Of a DNA stretch of 51,970 nt, positions 51,927 to 51,970 are shown in pieces (the stretch's first letter is position 1; the number at the start of each line of letters is the position of its first letter). Made by a program: the position numbers and the translations under genes. The stretch is from Rhodanobacter spathiphylli B39 (GTDB taxonomy: Bacteria > Pseudomonadota > Gammaproteobacteria > Xanthomonadales > Rhodanobacteraceae). The notes beneath the pieces are model-generated. The model was not told the origin of the DNA and searched no databases. It was given only the letters and a program-made list of their open reading frames with translations. Location: the NCBI RefSeq assembly GCF_000264295.1, contig NZ_AJXT01000044.1, forward strand, positions 1 through 51,970. Direction: 5' to 3'.

Positions 51927-51970
51927 CAGAGCCTGTGAAGAAAACCACGGTCCTGTGGTTTTCTTCTATC
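51927..51970 (+). repeat. Hairpin repeat, copy 3 (cut by the window end)
   Basis: Same element as at 7-51 and 8420-8464. The stem GAAGAAAACCAC/GTGGTTTTCTTC is perfect here. It carries one extra base in the loop and ends with the window, about 40 nt after the M14 stop codon. Confidence 0.85.

Noticed and set aside
1..51970. Composite transposon bounded by the edge repeats
   Set aside because: The repeats are only about 45 nt, carry no transposase, and a third copy lies inside. The enclosed genes are mostly ordinary chromosomal genes.

Overview
The window is about 52 kb of GC-rich, densely coding bacterial chromosome. Several features point to a gammaproteobacterium of the order Xanthomonadales (Lysobacterales), probably the Rhodanobacter/Dyella group. 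These are a TonB-dependent receptor flanked by TPR-sulfotransferase and TPR-hydroxylase genes, a class II ribonucleotide reductase split into NrdJa and NrdJb, an AlgP-like Lys/Ala-rich histone-like protein, many small lipoproteins, and DUF3016, CHRD and YggN-like proteins. This placement is inferred from gene content; there is no rRNA or tRNA in the window to confirm it.

Layout. (1) 1-10 kb: a minus-strand group made of a TPR-sulfotransferase, a TonB receptor, a TPR-Asp/Asn hydroxylase, an M1 aminopeptidase and an M17 aminopeptidase. It reads like a locus for peptide uptake, modification and degradation. A run of five consecutive hairpins lies between the two peptidase genes. (2) 10-14 kb: a HAD phosphatase, a PstS-like/LysM fusion and a DegP-like protease. 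(3) 14-18 kb: nrdJa, a histone-like gene and nrdJb, preceded by a candidate pair of NrdR boxes. (4) 18-28 kb: an accessory stretch with decayed insertion-sequence sequence, three small lipoproteins, a WG-repeat gene broken by an in-frame stop, and several proteins of no familiar family. The most striking are a protein with a ubiquitin-like N-terminal domain, a 500-aa protein with a cholera/pertussis-toxin-like ADP-ribosyltransferase arginine motif, and a 391-aa glycine-rich protein. (5) 28-52 kb: mostly ordinary metabolic, envelope and stress genes. They include a UBP-type zinc finger next to a cNMP/thioredoxin-reductase-like flavoprotein, a gamma-glutamyltransferase, a cardiolipin synthase-like enzyme, a large catalase, an MscS channel, an ArsR-SRPBCC operon with a clear palindromic operator pair, an Hsp70-like protein, a GAF-PAS-GGDEF protein and an M14 carboxypeptidase.

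A 44-45-nt hairpin repeat occurs three times: at the left edge (inverted), at 8.4 kb, and at the right edge. I found no CRISPR array, tRNA, rRNA, riboswitch or intact mobile element. The best candidates for something undescribed are the ubiquitin-like protein (with a ubiquitin-binding-type zinc finger gene nearby), the ADP-ribosyltransferase-like protein, and the hairpin array.
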